NCBI GenBank assembly: GCA_963808615.1
Contig: CAWEGV010000012.1
Span: 434,001-498,000, forward strand
From: Palsa-504 sp963808615
Lineage (GTDB): Bacteria; Actinomycetota; Actinomycetes; Streptosporangiales; Streptosporangiaceae
Direction of reading: 5' to 3'
DNA length: 64,000 bases
Shown here one piece after another: positions 1 through 9,098 of this stretch (position 1 is its first letter; every line of letters starts with the position of its first letter). The notes beneath the pieces are model-generated. The model was not told the origin of the DNA. It saw only the letters and a list, made by a program, of their open reading frames with translations, and ran no database searches. A program made the translations under genes and the position numbers.

Positions 1-836
1 CCGACGTCCTCGTGGACGCCGACTGGGCGGAGGCCCATATCGGTGACCCGCATGTCGTCATCGTGGAGGTAGACGAAGACACCAGCGCCTACGACAAGGG
101 CCACATCCCGAGCGCGGTCAAGCTCGACTGGAAGAAGGACCTGCAGGATCCGGTTCGCCGCGACTTCGTGGACACGACGGGCTTCGAGGCGCTGCTGTCC
201 GAGCGGGGCATCTCCAACGATGACACCGTCCTGCTCTACGGCGGCAACAACAACTGGTTCGCGGCCTACGCCTACTGGTACTTCAAGCTGTACGGGCATG
301 ACAACGTCCTGTTGCTTGACGGCGGCCGCAAGAAGTGGGAACTCGACTCGCGCGAGCTGAGCACCGAGGTACCCGCGCGGGCGCGGACCAGCTACACCGC
401 CGGCCGAGAACAGGACCTCTCGCTACGCGCGCTGCGTGATGAGGTGATCGACGCCATCGGCCAGCGCAACCTGGTCGACGTCCGCTCTCCGGATGAGTTC
501 GCGGGCCGTCTGCTCGCCCCGGCGCATCTGCCGCAGGAGCAGGCTCAGCGGGCCGGGCACATTCCCACCGCCCGCAACGTGCCGTGGTCCAAGGCGGCGA
601 ACGAGGACGGCACGTTCCGGTCCGATGAGGACCTGCGCCATCTGTACCAGGATGAGGCGGGCCTGGACTTCGGCCGTGACACCATCGCCTACTGCCGCAT
701 CGGCGAGCGCTCCGCGCACACCTGGTTCGTGCTGCACGAACTGCTCGACCAGCCGAACGTCAAGAACTATGACGGCTCGTGGACCGAGTATGGGTCCCTG
801 GTCGGAGTGCCCATCGAGCTCGGCGAGGCGCGATGA
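1..836 (+). CDS. sseA: Thiosulfate sulfurtransferase (tandem rhodanese), 5' end outside window
   Basis: The protein transfers sulfane sulfur from a donor such as thiosulfate to a thiophilic acceptor, in the cytoplasm. It has two rhodanese domains; the N-terminal one is the inactive type, and the C-terminal one carries the active loop CRIGERS with the catalytic cysteine at codon 693-695. The frame is open to the window edge and the in-frame residues before GTG 12 (D-V-L) fit the usual N-terminus, so the true start lies upstream and GTG 12 is probably internal. It overlaps the following DUF1416 gene by 4 nt (ATGA), the standard actinobacterial pairing. Confidence 0.9.
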   Translation, partial: DVLVDADWAEAHIGDPHVVIVEVDEDTSAYDKGHIPSAVKLDWKKDLQDPVRRDFVDTTGFEALLSERGISNDDTVLLYGGNNNWFAAYAYWYFKLYGHDNVLLLDGGRKKWELDSRELSTEVPARARTSYTAGREQDLSLRALRDEVIDAIGQRNLVDVRSPDEFAGRLLAPAHLPQEQAQRAGHIPTARNVPWSKAANEDGTFRSDEDLRHLYQDEAGLDFGRDTIAYCRIGERSAHTWFVLHELLDQPNVKNYDGSWTEYGSLVGVPIELGEAR

Positions 837-1138
837 GCACGGACGGGTGCGGCGCGCCCGCGGGCGGCGTCAGCGCACCCGCCACGGCGGGCAGCCAGGC
901 GATCGTGGAAGGCCGGGTCACCCGCGATGGCGCCGCGGTGGCGACCGGGTACGCGCGGCTACTCGGCACCGGCGATGAGTTCGTGGCCGAGGTCCCGCTG
1001 GGAGATGACGGCGGCTTCAGGTTCTTCGCCGCTCCCGGGCCCTGGACCCTGCGCGTGCTCGCCCCGGGCGACCTGCGGGCCGAGCGTCCGGTTCAGGCAG
1101 CCTACGGCCAGGTCACGAACGTCGACGTCGCGATCTGA
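833..1138 (+). CDS. DUF1416 protein, sulfurtransferase partner (SseC-like)
   Basis: This 101-residue protein matches the small DUF1416 family (mycobacterial SseC type) that is almost always translationally coupled to the SseA sulfurtransferase. The ORF is open further upstream, but ATG 833 overlapping the sseA stop is the natural start and gives the family length. After a cysteine-containing N-terminus the sequence reads like a single beta-sandwich domain (VEGRVTRDGAAVATGYARL onward), similar to carboxypeptidase-regulatory folds. The biochemical role is unknown; a role in sulfur trafficking is inferred only from the neighbour. A strong terminator follows. Confidence 0.85.
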   Translation: MSTDGCGAPAGGVSAPATAGSQAIVEGRVTRDGAAVATGYARLLGTGDEFVAEVPLGDDGGFRFFAAPGPWTLRVLAPGDLRAERPVQAAYGQVTNVDVAI

Positions 1139-1150
1139 CCGCATTACAGC

Positions 1151-1196
1151 GCGCAGGGCGCGGCCGCCGTTCCCGGACGGCGGCCGCGCCCTGCGC
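1151..1196 (+). terminator. Hairpin terminator after the sulfurtransferase pair
   Basis: A perfect 19-bp G+C-rich stem (1151-1169 with 1178-1196) and an 8-nt loop, 12 nt after the DUF1416 stop. There is no U-tract, as is usual for actinobacterial terminators. Confidence 0.8.
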
Positions 1197-1413
1197 GTAT
1201 TCCCTACCGATGCGAGCTGTAGTTCACCTACATGACAGAGATTAGCCGTCTGTTCCTTCCTCTTTCGTTCCGCTCTGTTCACTTGGAATGAATATCAATG
1301 GGCGTTGACAGGCAGTCACGGCCTTACGAAGCGGAGCTGATCTTGCCGGTCTTCATGCTCCTGCTCATCCAGCCCCCTCGGCCGATCGCGGCCCGATCGC
1401 GGCGATATACCAG

Positions 1414-2190
1414 ATGACCGCTGCCGCCGCGGGGCATGAGCATCCGATCCCCGCGCAACCAGCGCCGGTCCGGGCGACGAGTGTGCTCGCCGACCGGATG
1501 GCAGCGGCGCTCGTTCACCGCGAGCCGGGATGGCGGCTGCCCCGGCGGAGCGCGCTGGCCAGGCGCTATAACGTCAGCCTCATAGAGATCGACGCGGCCC
1601 TGGCGGACCTCGCCCGCCGCTCGCTGGTCCGGCGGCTGCCCGACGGGCAGCTCTACCGGGCCAGCCCGGCCGACTACTGGATCCCGGTGGAGGGCGCTGG
1701 CGGTCTCCGCACCCGCCTGGACCCGATGGGCAGCACGATCGTGTGCCAGAACCGGCACGTGTCGCAGCGTGCGGCGCCGCAGGATGTGGCCTGGGCGCTC
1801 GGCCTGCCGGCCGGCGCGCAGATTCGCGTCGTGCGCTGCGTGTGGTCAGCAGACGGCGATCCCGCGGCCGTGTCCACCGCATACCTGCACGACGCGTCGG
1901 CTGGCCAGGACGCGGAGGAGGAATCACCGGCGCACACCGGATCCTCGTCGTTCGGCTCGGTGCTGACCGGCATGTCGGCCGCTGCGGTGAGCGTGGAGAT
2001 GAGCCCGCCGCAGCCAGCGGTGGCCCGGAGCCTGCGGCTCAGTCCCGGACAGCCGGTGATCACCGTGACGGTCAGGTTCGCCGATTCCACGACCGGCACC
2101 GCACCGGGCCTCACCATGGTCATGCTGAAGCCGGAGCTGTTCAGGGTGGAGATCGAGACCGTGGAGGCCTCGGTCAGCGCGCCTTTGTAA
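1414..2190 (+). CDS. GntR-family transcriptional regulator with UTRA-like effector domain
   Basis: This 258-residue DNA-binding regulator has a winged helix at residues ~20-75 (LADRMAAAL, then LPRRSALARRYNVS, the usual GntR recognition region). The C-terminal region (~95-250) has the layout of a UTRA/HutC effector domain. The helix-turn-helix is slightly unusual in reading LPRR where most members have LPSE. It lies 66 nt upstream of the conjugation-like membrane protein pair and in the same direction, so it may regulate that pair. No effector can be predicted. Confidence 0.75.
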   Translation: MTAAAAGHEHPIPAQPAPVRATSVLADRMAAALVHREPGWRLPRRSALARRYNVSLIEIDAALADLARRSLVRRLPDGQLYRASPADYWIPVEGAGGLRTRLDPMGSTIVCQNRHVSQRAAPQDVAWALGLPAGAQIRVVRCVWSADGDPAAVSTAYLHDASAGQDAEEESPAHTGSSSFGSVLTGMSAAAVSVEMSPPQPAVARSLRLSPGQPVITVTVRFADSTTGTAPGLTMVMLKPELFRVEIETVEASVSAPL

Positions 2191-2256
2191 GCCGTAAGAG
2201 TCCTGAAAGCGTGTCTGCCTGGACACAGCGCGTCGCACCTGCGACGCTGAATCGAG

Positions 2257-4166
2257 ATGCTGGCCAGGGTCGCGACAGGGGCGGAACGGATGCCACGCCG
2301 TGCCCGGTACCTCGTCCCGAGAGGACTTCCCCGCCGTGGCGAGATCCTGGCTGCCTGCCTGGTGCTGGCCGTCCTCGCCCACCTGCTGTTCGCGCAGCTG
2401 ACGCTCATCCTCGTCGTGGCGTTCGCGCTGATCACCAGGGTGACCAGATGGCGGCTGTCGTGGCTCCTGGTTCCGGCCGCCATCGCGGTGGCGTGGGCGC
2501 TGGCCGAGGGCCTGCGGGCCGCGGCCGCCGGGTTCGCCGACGGCCCCGCCCGGATGGTCGGCTACCTCGGCGCGCCCGGGCACCAGTTCGATCACGTGGC
2601 GCACTTCACCGGAGCGTTCAGCGGGATGGGCAGCTGGCTGCCGAGACAGCTTCCGCTGGCCATCCTGGCCGCTGCCGCCGAAGCGGCCATCATCGGCTGG
2701 CTGGCCTGGCTGCACACCGACGAATGGGACCTGCCCGCGGCCCGTCCCGGGCTGATGGTGGCCGCCCGGCGGGCCGCGGCCAGGCGGGCGATCCGGGCCG
2801 GCGGTGTCGTCACCAGGGAAGGCGGCTGTCTCGGAATCGCGGCCGGGTCCGGCGCCCGGGTCACGGTGTCGTGGGCGGAGACGGCCGGCGGGGTCTCGGT
2901 CTGCGGCTCGGCCGAGCAGGACGTGCTGAGCACGAGCTTTCAGCTCGTGCACGCGGCCGTGCGGCGGCGCAAGCCGGTGTTCGCCGTGGACCGCACGGGG
3001 AACCCGGACCTGCCGCGGCGGCTGGCGGCGGTGTGTGCCGGGGTCGGCGCGCCATTGCAGGTGCTCGGGGACGCGGCTGCTGGACCGGGCCAGGCCGTGC
3101 CCGGCTGGGCCGGCCGGCCTGCTACGAGCCGTTCCGGCATGGCGATCCCGCCCAGCGGGCCTCGCTCATCACCGGCATGATCAGCTGGGACGGACCCGGC
3201 AGCCAGTACCGGCGGAGCTGTACCGCCTACCTCGAGGATGTCTTCGAGCTGCTGGATGCCGCGCCCGGTGACCCGAGGGTTCCCGTGCTGGACGAGGTCA
3301 TCCACCTGCTGAACCCGACGGCGATGCGGGCTCGCATGGAGCACGTGCCGGCCGGTCACCCGCGCCGCGACGTGCTGGCCGAGCGGACCCGGGTGTCGGT
3401 GAGCCTGCTGCACGCCGAGCCGGCCACCGCCGCGCAGCTCGAGCGGCAGCTACGCGAGCTGCGGGCATCGGCGTACGGCCGGTGGCTGCGCCCGTCCAGG
3501 CCCGACCCGGCGGCCGAGATCGACCTGGGCCGGACGGTCAGCGAGCGCGGCGTGGTGCTATTCAGTCTGGGCGGCTCGCCGTCTGCGGACAGCGCAGCCA
3601 TGCTCACCCGGCTGATATGCCGGGACCTGCTCGCGGCAGGTGCGGCGCTGGACCGGATCGGCGTGGCGAGCGACGGGCTCGTGTGGCTGGCCGAATGCGG
3701 CTCAATGCCGCGTACCTCGGTGACCGACATGATCGCCCGCAGCCCCGGCACCGGGTTGCCGGTGCTCGCGGCCACAACGTCCGCGCGGGCCGCCGCCGAA
3801 CTCGCCGGGCTCACCAACGTGGTGGTGGCGCACCGGATGAACGACGCGGCCGCCGCGGGTCACCTCGCGGCGGCCGCCATCGGCGCAGACTTGCCGGTGC
3901 CGTCCGGGACCGGCCCGGATGCACCGGACCCCGGCGATTCCGCCGGGCCGTCGGCCGGGGGTGATCCCGGGTCTGCGCACGCGGTATCCCCCGGCAGCCT
4001 GGCCGCGCTTCGCGACGGCGAGTTCCTCCTCACGGTCAAGAGCCCGCCACGGCTAGTGCCGCGCGCGCTCGCCGTCCGGGCGCGGGTGCCGCAGCCAGCC
4101 CACGGCGCCCGGGATGCCCGCAGCACCCGGGACGCCAGGGCGGCCGTCGCGGGTCAGCGGGCCTAG
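2257..4166 (+). pseudogene. TraG/VirD4-like membrane protein, reading frame interrupted near 3.07 kb
   Basis: The first part (2257 to about 3070) has two to three N-terminal membrane segments and then a domain ending ...AGVGAPLQVLGD. The second part starts about 3108 (CYEPFRHGDPAQRASLITGM) in the frame one base back and runs to TAG 4164-4166; it ends like a coupling-protein C-terminus (DGEFLLTVKSPPRLVPRAL). The two halves together would make about 636 residues of one actinobacterial TraG/TraM-recognition-like protein. No Walker A loop is visible where one would be expected (CGSAEQDVLSTS). A one-base deletion at about 3066-3107 would explain the split; I see no slippery heptamer. It is followed after 8 nt by the second member of the pair. 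The call of disrupted gene is firm; the conjugation-family name is inferred from motifs. Confidence 0.65.
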
Positions 4167-4174
4167 GGGAGCGC

Positions 4175-6277
4175 ATGACGTCGCCCCGAGCCGACGGCGT
4201 GTACCTGGGCTGGCAGTACGCCACGCCCCACCCGGATCCGGGGCCGGCGCCGCGCAGGCCAACCCCGCCCGAGCAAGAACGGCTCACCCCCGATTGGGCT
4301 GAGGCTCAGCGCCGCGAGGAGAACCTGCTCAACCGGCCGCTGAAGGCCGCCTTCGCCGCCGCGGCGGCGATCGGCGTGGCGGCGATCGTCTCGGGGATGG
4401 CCGGCTGGCTCAGCCCCCTGCTGGCCGGGCTCGGCGTGATCTGCGCCGTGCTGGTCGCTGCCATCAGCGGCTACGCCATCTGGCAGGGTGAGCGTGCCCT
4501 GAAGGCCCGGCTGGCCGAGGAGCGCGGCCGGGTCGGCAGGATACGCGCGGCCCAGGAGAGCCAGCTCTTCGCCTCGCAGGCCGCGCACGCCAGCCGGGTC
4601 CGGGAGTGGCAGGCGCAGCGCATCGCCTATGAGGATCAGCGACGCTGGTACGCCGTGTGCCTGCCCGAGGGCATTCACCGTGTCGACGTGGCGGGCGGCA
4701 CGCTCTCCGGCTGGTCCGCGATGCTCACCACGGCGGCGGCGTACCGGCTGGCGGCGGGCGGCGAGGTCACGGTCCTGGACTTGTCCGAGGGATCGGTCGC
4801 CCTGGACCTGATCGCCTTCGCGCGCGCCACGGGCGCAGAGCCCGCGGTATGGGTGCTGCCCGAAGACCTGCCCCGGCTCGATCTGGGCACCGGCCTGTCC
4901 GCCCGGGCCCTGGCTGACGTGCTGTCGCTGGTCGTCAGCGTGGCCGAGGACCCGGGGGCCACGCGCGACCTCTCGTTCGACAACGCCATACTCGACCGGG
5001 TCATCGAGACGCTGGGCGGTACCACGACGATCGCCGGCGTGACCGCTGCCTTGCGGGCCCTGGCGCAGATCGGGGATCCACGGGAGGATGTGGCCGCCGG
5101 GCTGATCAGCGCCGCCCAGGCCGACAAGCTGACCGCGATGTTCGGCCGGGGTGCCGCCGACCGCGTGGTGATCGAGCGGGCCTGGGTCCTCGAATCTCAG
5201 CTACGCAAGCTGGCCGCGGTCGGCACCGCGCCGGTGGCACGGCCGGCTCGTGCGCTGCGGGTGGTCGCCGTGGGCCACCGCGCCGGGGCGGTCGAGAGCC
5301 GGGTGTTCGGCACCTACCTGGCCGTGACGCTGACGCATGCACTGCGTGAGGCGCAGCCGGGCCCGCCCTGGCAGCACACGCTGTTCGTGCTCGGCGCGGA
5401 CCGGTTGCGCGGTGACACCCTCGACCGGCTCTGCGACGCGTGCGAGAGTGCCGGGACCGGGCTGGTGCTCGCCTACCGCGCCATCCCGCCGCACGTCAAG
5501 CAGCGGCTGGGACACGGGAACGCCGCGGTGGCTTACATGAGGCTGGGCAACGCCGAGGACGCCAAGGCCGCCAGCGAGCAGCTCGGCACCGAGCATCGCT
5601 TCGTGCTGTCCCAGCTCACCGAGACGATCGGGCGGTCGGTCACCGACACCACCGCGAGCTCGTACACCGGCACCATGGGTTCGACCAGCTCGCTGGCTGC
5701 GTCGCGGTCGGCGAGCGAAGGCACGGCGCGCAGCACCGGGCACGGCCGGACCGAGACCGGCAGCATGCTGCCGTCGCGGGCCACCGGATCGCGCAGCGTC
5801 CAGACCAGCGACTCGCGCGGCACCAGCGAGAGCGAAACGGTCAGCGCCGGGATCAGCACCAGCACAGCCTGGGGGATGACCACCTCACAGGCGGCGGGCG
5901 ACAGCCAGTCCCTCGCCCGCGCCCTGCAACGGTCCCGCGAATTCCTCGTCGAGCAGCACGAACTCCAGCAGCTGCCGGTCAGCGCGATGATCGTCAGCTA
6001 CGCAGGTCCTCCGGGCCGGCAGGTGGTGATGGCCGACGCCAACCCGGGTATCGGCGGTCTCAGCGCCGCCACGCTGCTGACCCTGGAGGAGTTCCGCAGC
6101 CTGCCCGCCGCGGCGGCGGGTACTCCGGCGGCACCGGATCCCGTACCGGTCCCCCGGCCCAGGGCGCCCGGTGACGGGCGGGCGGCTCCCGCGAGCTGGC
6201 GGGCGGGCCAGGACCGGCCGCCGCCCAACCTCGGCCCGCCCCCGCCCCGCCCGGACTGGCGCAAGCGCCGCTCCTGA
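4175..6277 (+). CDS. Large membrane protein resembling a P-loop-less conjugation coupling ATPase
   Basis: The 700-residue protein has two membrane segments at ~50-110, a short coiled region, and then an ATPase-like core. The place of the Walker A loop reads GGTLSGWSAMLTT, with no GKT/S, and a Walker-B-like strand LFVLGADRL occurs at ~408. The stretch MRLGNAEDAKAASEQLGTE and the later REFLVEQHELQQLP...DANPGI resemble the C-terminal domain of VirD4/TraG proteins. A Ser/Thr/Gly-rich linker (~490-570) and a proline-rich tail follow. RBS-like AGGGGA precedes ATG 4175. It pairs with the interrupted gene upstream and probably follows the same GntR gene. Function is unknown; it may be a coupling-protein derivative without ATP hydrolysis. 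Confidence 0.6.
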   Translation: MTSPRADGVYLGWQYATPHPDPGPAPRRPTPPEQERLTPDWAEAQRREENLLNRPLKAAFAAAAAIGVAAIVSGMAGWLSPLLAGLGVICAVLVAAISGYAIWQGERALKARLAEERGRVGRIRAAQESQLFASQAAHASRVREWQAQRIAYEDQRRWYAVCLPEGIHRVDVAGGTLSGWSAMLTTAAAYRLAAGGEVTVLDLSEGSVALDLIAFARATGAEPAVWVLPEDLPRLDLGTGLSARALADVLSLVVSVAEDPGATRDLSFDNAILDRVIETLGGTTTIAGVTAALRALAQIGDPREDVAAGLISAAQADKLTAMFGRGAADRVVIERAWVLESQLRKLAAVGTAPVARPARALRVVAVGHRAGAVESRVFGTYLAVTLTHALREAQPGPPWQHTLFVLGADRLRGDTLDRLCDACESAGTGLVLAYRAIPPHVKQRLGHGNAAVAYMRLGNAEDAKAASEQLGTEHRFVLSQLTETIGRSVTDTTASSYTGTMGSTSSLAASRSASEGTARSTGHGRTETGSMLPSRATGSRSVQTSDSRGTSESETVSAGISTSTAWGMTTSQAAGDSQSLARALQRSREFLVEQHELQQLPVSAMIVSYAGPPGRQVVMADANPGIGGLSAATLLTLEEFRSLPAAAAGTPAAPDPVPVPRPRAPGDGRAAPASWRAGQDRPPPNLGPPPPRPDWRKRRS

Positions 6278-6312
6278 CCTACGCCAGGCGGCGACCGGAT
6301 AGCATCGGCCCG

Positions 6313-7575
6313 ATGAACGCCAGCAGCCCGCCGTCCCGGCGGTCCAGCCTTCCCCTGCGCGCCCGCCTGGCCACCACGGTGGGCGGAGCGGCAGGACGCG
6401 CCTCCAGGCTGGCCGGCCGCGGTGACGGATCGGTCATCGGCGGGGTCATCGGGCTGCGGCTGAAGCCGGATCTGCTCTCGCTGCTCGCGCGCGGACGGCA
6501 GATCGTCCTGGTCACCGGCACCAACGGGAAGACCACCACCACCAGGCTGATCACTGCCGCGCTCGGCACGCGGGGCCAGCAGGTCGCCTCCAACGCCTTC
6601 GGCGCGAACATGGAGGCCGGCCTGGTCGCCGCGCTGGCCAAGACGCCCGATGCCACCATGGCCGTGCTCGAAGTGGACGAGAAGTACATGCCGGCCATGC
6701 TCAAGGCGACCAGCGCGCGGGTGGTGACGCTGCTGAACCTGAGCCGCGACCAGATGGACCGGGCGGCGGAGATCTGGCTACTGGCCCGGCGCTGGCGGGC
6801 GGCGCTGGCCGCGGCGGACTGCCGGGTCATCGCGAACGCTGACGACCCGCTCGTGTCGTGGGCCGCCGGGCAGGCCCGCGACGTCACCTGGGTGGCCGGG
6901 GGGCAGCGCTGGCATGACGACTCATGGTGCTGCCCGAACTGCGGGTCGCATCTGCTGCGCGAAGGTGATGACTGGCATTGCGGTGAATGCCCCAACCGCC
7001 GCCCTCCGGTCAGCTGGGTGCTCGCCGGCGAAGAGGTCATCGACCCCACCGGGCGGTCCCGTCCGCTCGACCTGATCCTGCCCGGGCGGGCCAACAGGTC
7101 CAACGCCGTCGTCGCGCTCGCGGTGGCGGAGGTGTTCGGCGTGGGAGCCACTCAGGCCCTGGGCGCGGTGCAGCAGGTGCGGTCGGTCGCGGGCCGGTAT
7201 ACGCAGGTCCGGCGGCGCGGCTGCGACCTGCGGCTGCTGCTGGCCAAGAATCCGGCAGGCTGGCTGGAGGCGCTCGACATCCTGACCCCGGCTCCGGTGC
7301 CGGTCACCCTGGCCGTCAACGCCCAGGTACCCGACGGACGAGACACCTCATGGCTGTGGGACGTGGATTACCGCCGGCTGCGCGGGCGGCCGGTATTCGT
7401 GACCGGCGAACGCCGGCTCGACCTGGCGGTCAGGCTGGAGGCGGACGAGGTGGCCTTCTGCATGGCCGGCACCGTCGACGAGGCGGTGGACCTCGCGCAC
7501 AGCCCGGCCATGGACGTGATCGCCAACTACACGGCGTTCCAGCAGATCCGTGCGGTGCTCGGGCGCACGGCCTGA
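6313..7575 (+). CDS. murT: Lipid II isoglutaminyl synthase, ligase subunit MurT
   Basis: MurT and GatD amidate the alpha-carboxylate of D-glutamate in the lipid II stem peptide, using glutamine as the nitrogen donor. MurT is the ATP-dependent ligase. The 420-residue sequence shows a Mur-ligase P-loop (GTNGKTTTTR, ~69-78), a Mur central domain, and the MurT-specific zinc-ribbon insertion with cysteines at about 207, 210, 223 and 226. The DUF1727 C-terminal domain follows. It lies just upstream of gatD with 25 nt between them. The start ATG 6313 gives the usual N-terminal extension. Confidence 0.93.
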   Translation: MNASSPPSRRSSLPLRARLATTVGGAAGRASRLAGRGDGSVIGGVIGLRLKPDLLSLLARGRQIVLVTGTNGKTTTTRLITAALGTRGQQVASNAFGANMEAGLVAALAKTPDATMAVLEVDEKYMPAMLKATSARVVTLLNLSRDQMDRAAEIWLLARRWRAALAAADCRVIANADDPLVSWAAGQARDVTWVAGGQRWHDDSWCCPNCGSHLLREGDDWHCGECPNRRPPVSWVLAGEEVIDPTGRSRPLDLILPGRANRSNAVVALAVAEVFGVGATQALGAVQQVRSVAGRYTQVRRRGCDLRLLLAKNPAGWLEALDILTPAPVPVTLAVNAQVPDGRDTSWLWDVDYRRLRGRPVFVTGERRLDLAVRLEADEVAFCMAGTVDEAVDLAHSPAMDVIANYTAFQQIRAVLGRTA

Positions 7576-7600
7576 GGCGCGCTACCTGGCAGGAGGAGCG

Positions 7601-8365
7601 ATGGAACACGGTTACCCGCCGGGAGGGTCCGCGGGTCCGGCCGGGCCTTCGGCGGTGCGGCTGGTGTGGGTCTACCCGGACCTGCTCAGCACCTACGGCG
7701 ATCGCGGCAACCTGCTCGTGCTGGCCCGCCGGGCCAGGCTACGCGGTATCCCGGTCGAGATAGCCGAGGTCAACTCCGACCAGCGGGTCCCGGTGGACGG
7801 CGATATCTACCTGCTGGGCGGCGGTGAAGACCTGCCGCAAGTCCTCGCCGCGCGCCGGCTGCGGGCCGATGGCGGGCTGTCGGCGGCCGCCGGGCGCGGT
7901 GCGGTCGTCTTCGCGGTCTGCGCTGGATACCAGATCGTCGGCGCCGAGTTCGCAGGGGCGGACGGCGAGCCCCTGCCTGGCCTGGGGCTGCTCGACATCC
8001 GCAGCGGCCGGGGTGAGCGCCGCGGAGTCGGCGAGATTGCCGCCGATGTCGATCCCGCGCTCGGGGTGCCGCGGCTCACCGGTTTCGAGAACCATCAGGG
8101 CACCACCAGGCGCGGCCCGGAGGTCAAGCCGCTCGCCACCGTGCTGACCGGCGTCGGAAACGGGGACGGAACCGAGGGCGCATATGCCGGACGGGTGCTC
8201 GGCACCTACCTGCACGGCCCCGCGCTGGTGCGTAACCCGGGCCTGGCCGACCTGCTGCTCGGCTGGATAGCCGGGTCGCTGCCGCCGATCGATCCGCGGC
8301 AGGAGGAACTGGTGCTGAACCTGCGCCATGAACGCCTGGCCGCCGTCCCGGGAACGAGCGCCTAG
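7601..8365 (+). CDS. gatD: Lipid II isoglutaminyl synthase, glutaminase subunit GatD
   Basis: GatD hydrolyses glutamine and passes ammonia to MurT. It is a class I glutamine amidotransferase-like domain of 254 residues. The nucleophile Cys107 is in AVCAGYQIVG and the partner His205 is in GTYLHGP, as in known GatD proteins. The frame is open before the gene, but ATG 7601 is preceded by the strong RBS AGGAGGAG and was chosen for that reason. It forms an operon with murT. Confidence 0.93.
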   Translation: MEHGYPPGGSAGPAGPSAVRLVWVYPDLLSTYGDRGNLLVLARRARLRGIPVEIAEVNSDQRVPVDGDIYLLGGGEDLPQVLAARRLRADGGLSAAAGRGAVVFAVCAGYQIVGAEFAGADGEPLPGLGLLDIRSGRGERRGVGEIAADVDPALGVPRLTGFENHQGTTRRGPEVKPLATVLTGVGNGDGTEGAYAGRVLGTYLHGPALVRNPGLADLLLGWIAGSLPPIDPRQEELVLNLRHERLAAVPGTSA

Positions 8366-8508
8366 CTATCCTCCCCTTCAGAGACGCGTCAGGAGCACCG
8401 GAGGTGTGCAGTGGGGCGAACCTGACGCGGTCTCGTTACCAGCTGGCGTGGTGCTGCGCCTCCAACCGCGTCTGCAGCGGTCGCACCATCCCGGTAGAAG
8501 GGCTGCGC

Positions 8509-8874
8509 CTAGTAGACCAGGGCCTGCGCGCCCTGGGCCGTGACCTCGGCGACGAACGTCGCCGCTCCGGCGATGCGGATGCCGTCGATCAGGTCGTCGG
8601 CCGTGATGTCCCTGCGCGCGGCGCACTGGGTGCACACCGTCACAGTCCCCGCGGCCAGGACCCCGGCCAGCAGGTCGGCGAGCGGTGCGGCGTGCGGGAG
8701 CGAGAAGTCCTCGGCCCGGCCGGGCAGCGCGAACCAGGCAGACTCCCCGGTGAGCCACAACGAGACCGGGACCCCGCTGGCGACCGCGGCCCCGGCGACC
8801 GTGAAGGCCTGGTTGCAGCGCTCCGGATCGTCCTTGCCCGCGGTGACCTTGATGACGAGAGAACGCTCGGGCAT
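8509..8874 (-). CDS. DsrE-family protein
   Basis: A 121-residue single DsrE/DsrF-like domain (RSLVIKVTAGKDDPERCNQA at the N-terminus). The family includes sulfur-relay and peroxiredoxin-like proteins. The CTQCAARRD segment (~90) supplies a Cys-x-x-Cys pair that could carry sulfur, but the substrate is unknown. The frame is open further upstream; ATG 8872-8874 was chosen because the family starts with this beta strand. It is divergent from the small membrane ORF and nitrobindin at 8979. Confidence 0.75.
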   Translation of the reverse strand: MPERSLVIKVTAGKDDPERCNQAFTVAGAAVASGVPVSLWLTGESAWFALPGRAEDFSLPHAAPLADLLAGVLAAGTVTVCTQCAARRDITADDLIDGIRIAGAATFVAEVTAQGAQALVY

Positions 8875-8978
8875 GGCAGAAACTCTAGCCCCGGGCCGAC
8901 GGGCGGAACAGGCGCCGCCGCGGCGCGGCGCGGCCCCAAAGACGCCCGGGCGGGCGGCCCGCCCGTACACTGCGGCCT

Positions 8979-9098
8979 ATGCACGGCATGTTGAGCGCCA
9001 CGATCCTGATATGCGCGTTCGCGGCGGTCACCGCCGCGTGCCTATACCTGGCTGGGCGGGTGTACCTGGCCGGGAGGCACCGGGGCGATGCATCCTGA
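8979..9098 (+). CDS. 39-residue single-span membrane protein
   Basis: ATG 8979 opens a 39-codon frame ending at TGA 9096-9098. It starts MHGMLSATILICAFAAVTAA, one clear hydrophobic span, followed by a short positively charged tail (GRVYLAGRHRG). It overlaps the nitrobindin start by 11 nt, so translational coupling is plausible. No family is recognised. The hydrophobic composition and close coupling argue for a real gene, but chance cannot be excluded in G+C-rich DNA. Confidence 0.45.
   Translation: MHGMLSATILICAFAAVTAACLYLAGRVYLAGRHRGDAS

Noticed and set aside
3050..3110. Programmed -1 ribosomal frameshift
   Set aside because: No slippery heptamer or convincing downstream pseudoknot was seen; a simple indel explains the data.
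8366..8508. Possible tRNA or small RNA between gatD and the DsrE gene
   Set aside because: No cloverleaf or conserved T-loop sequence could be found.
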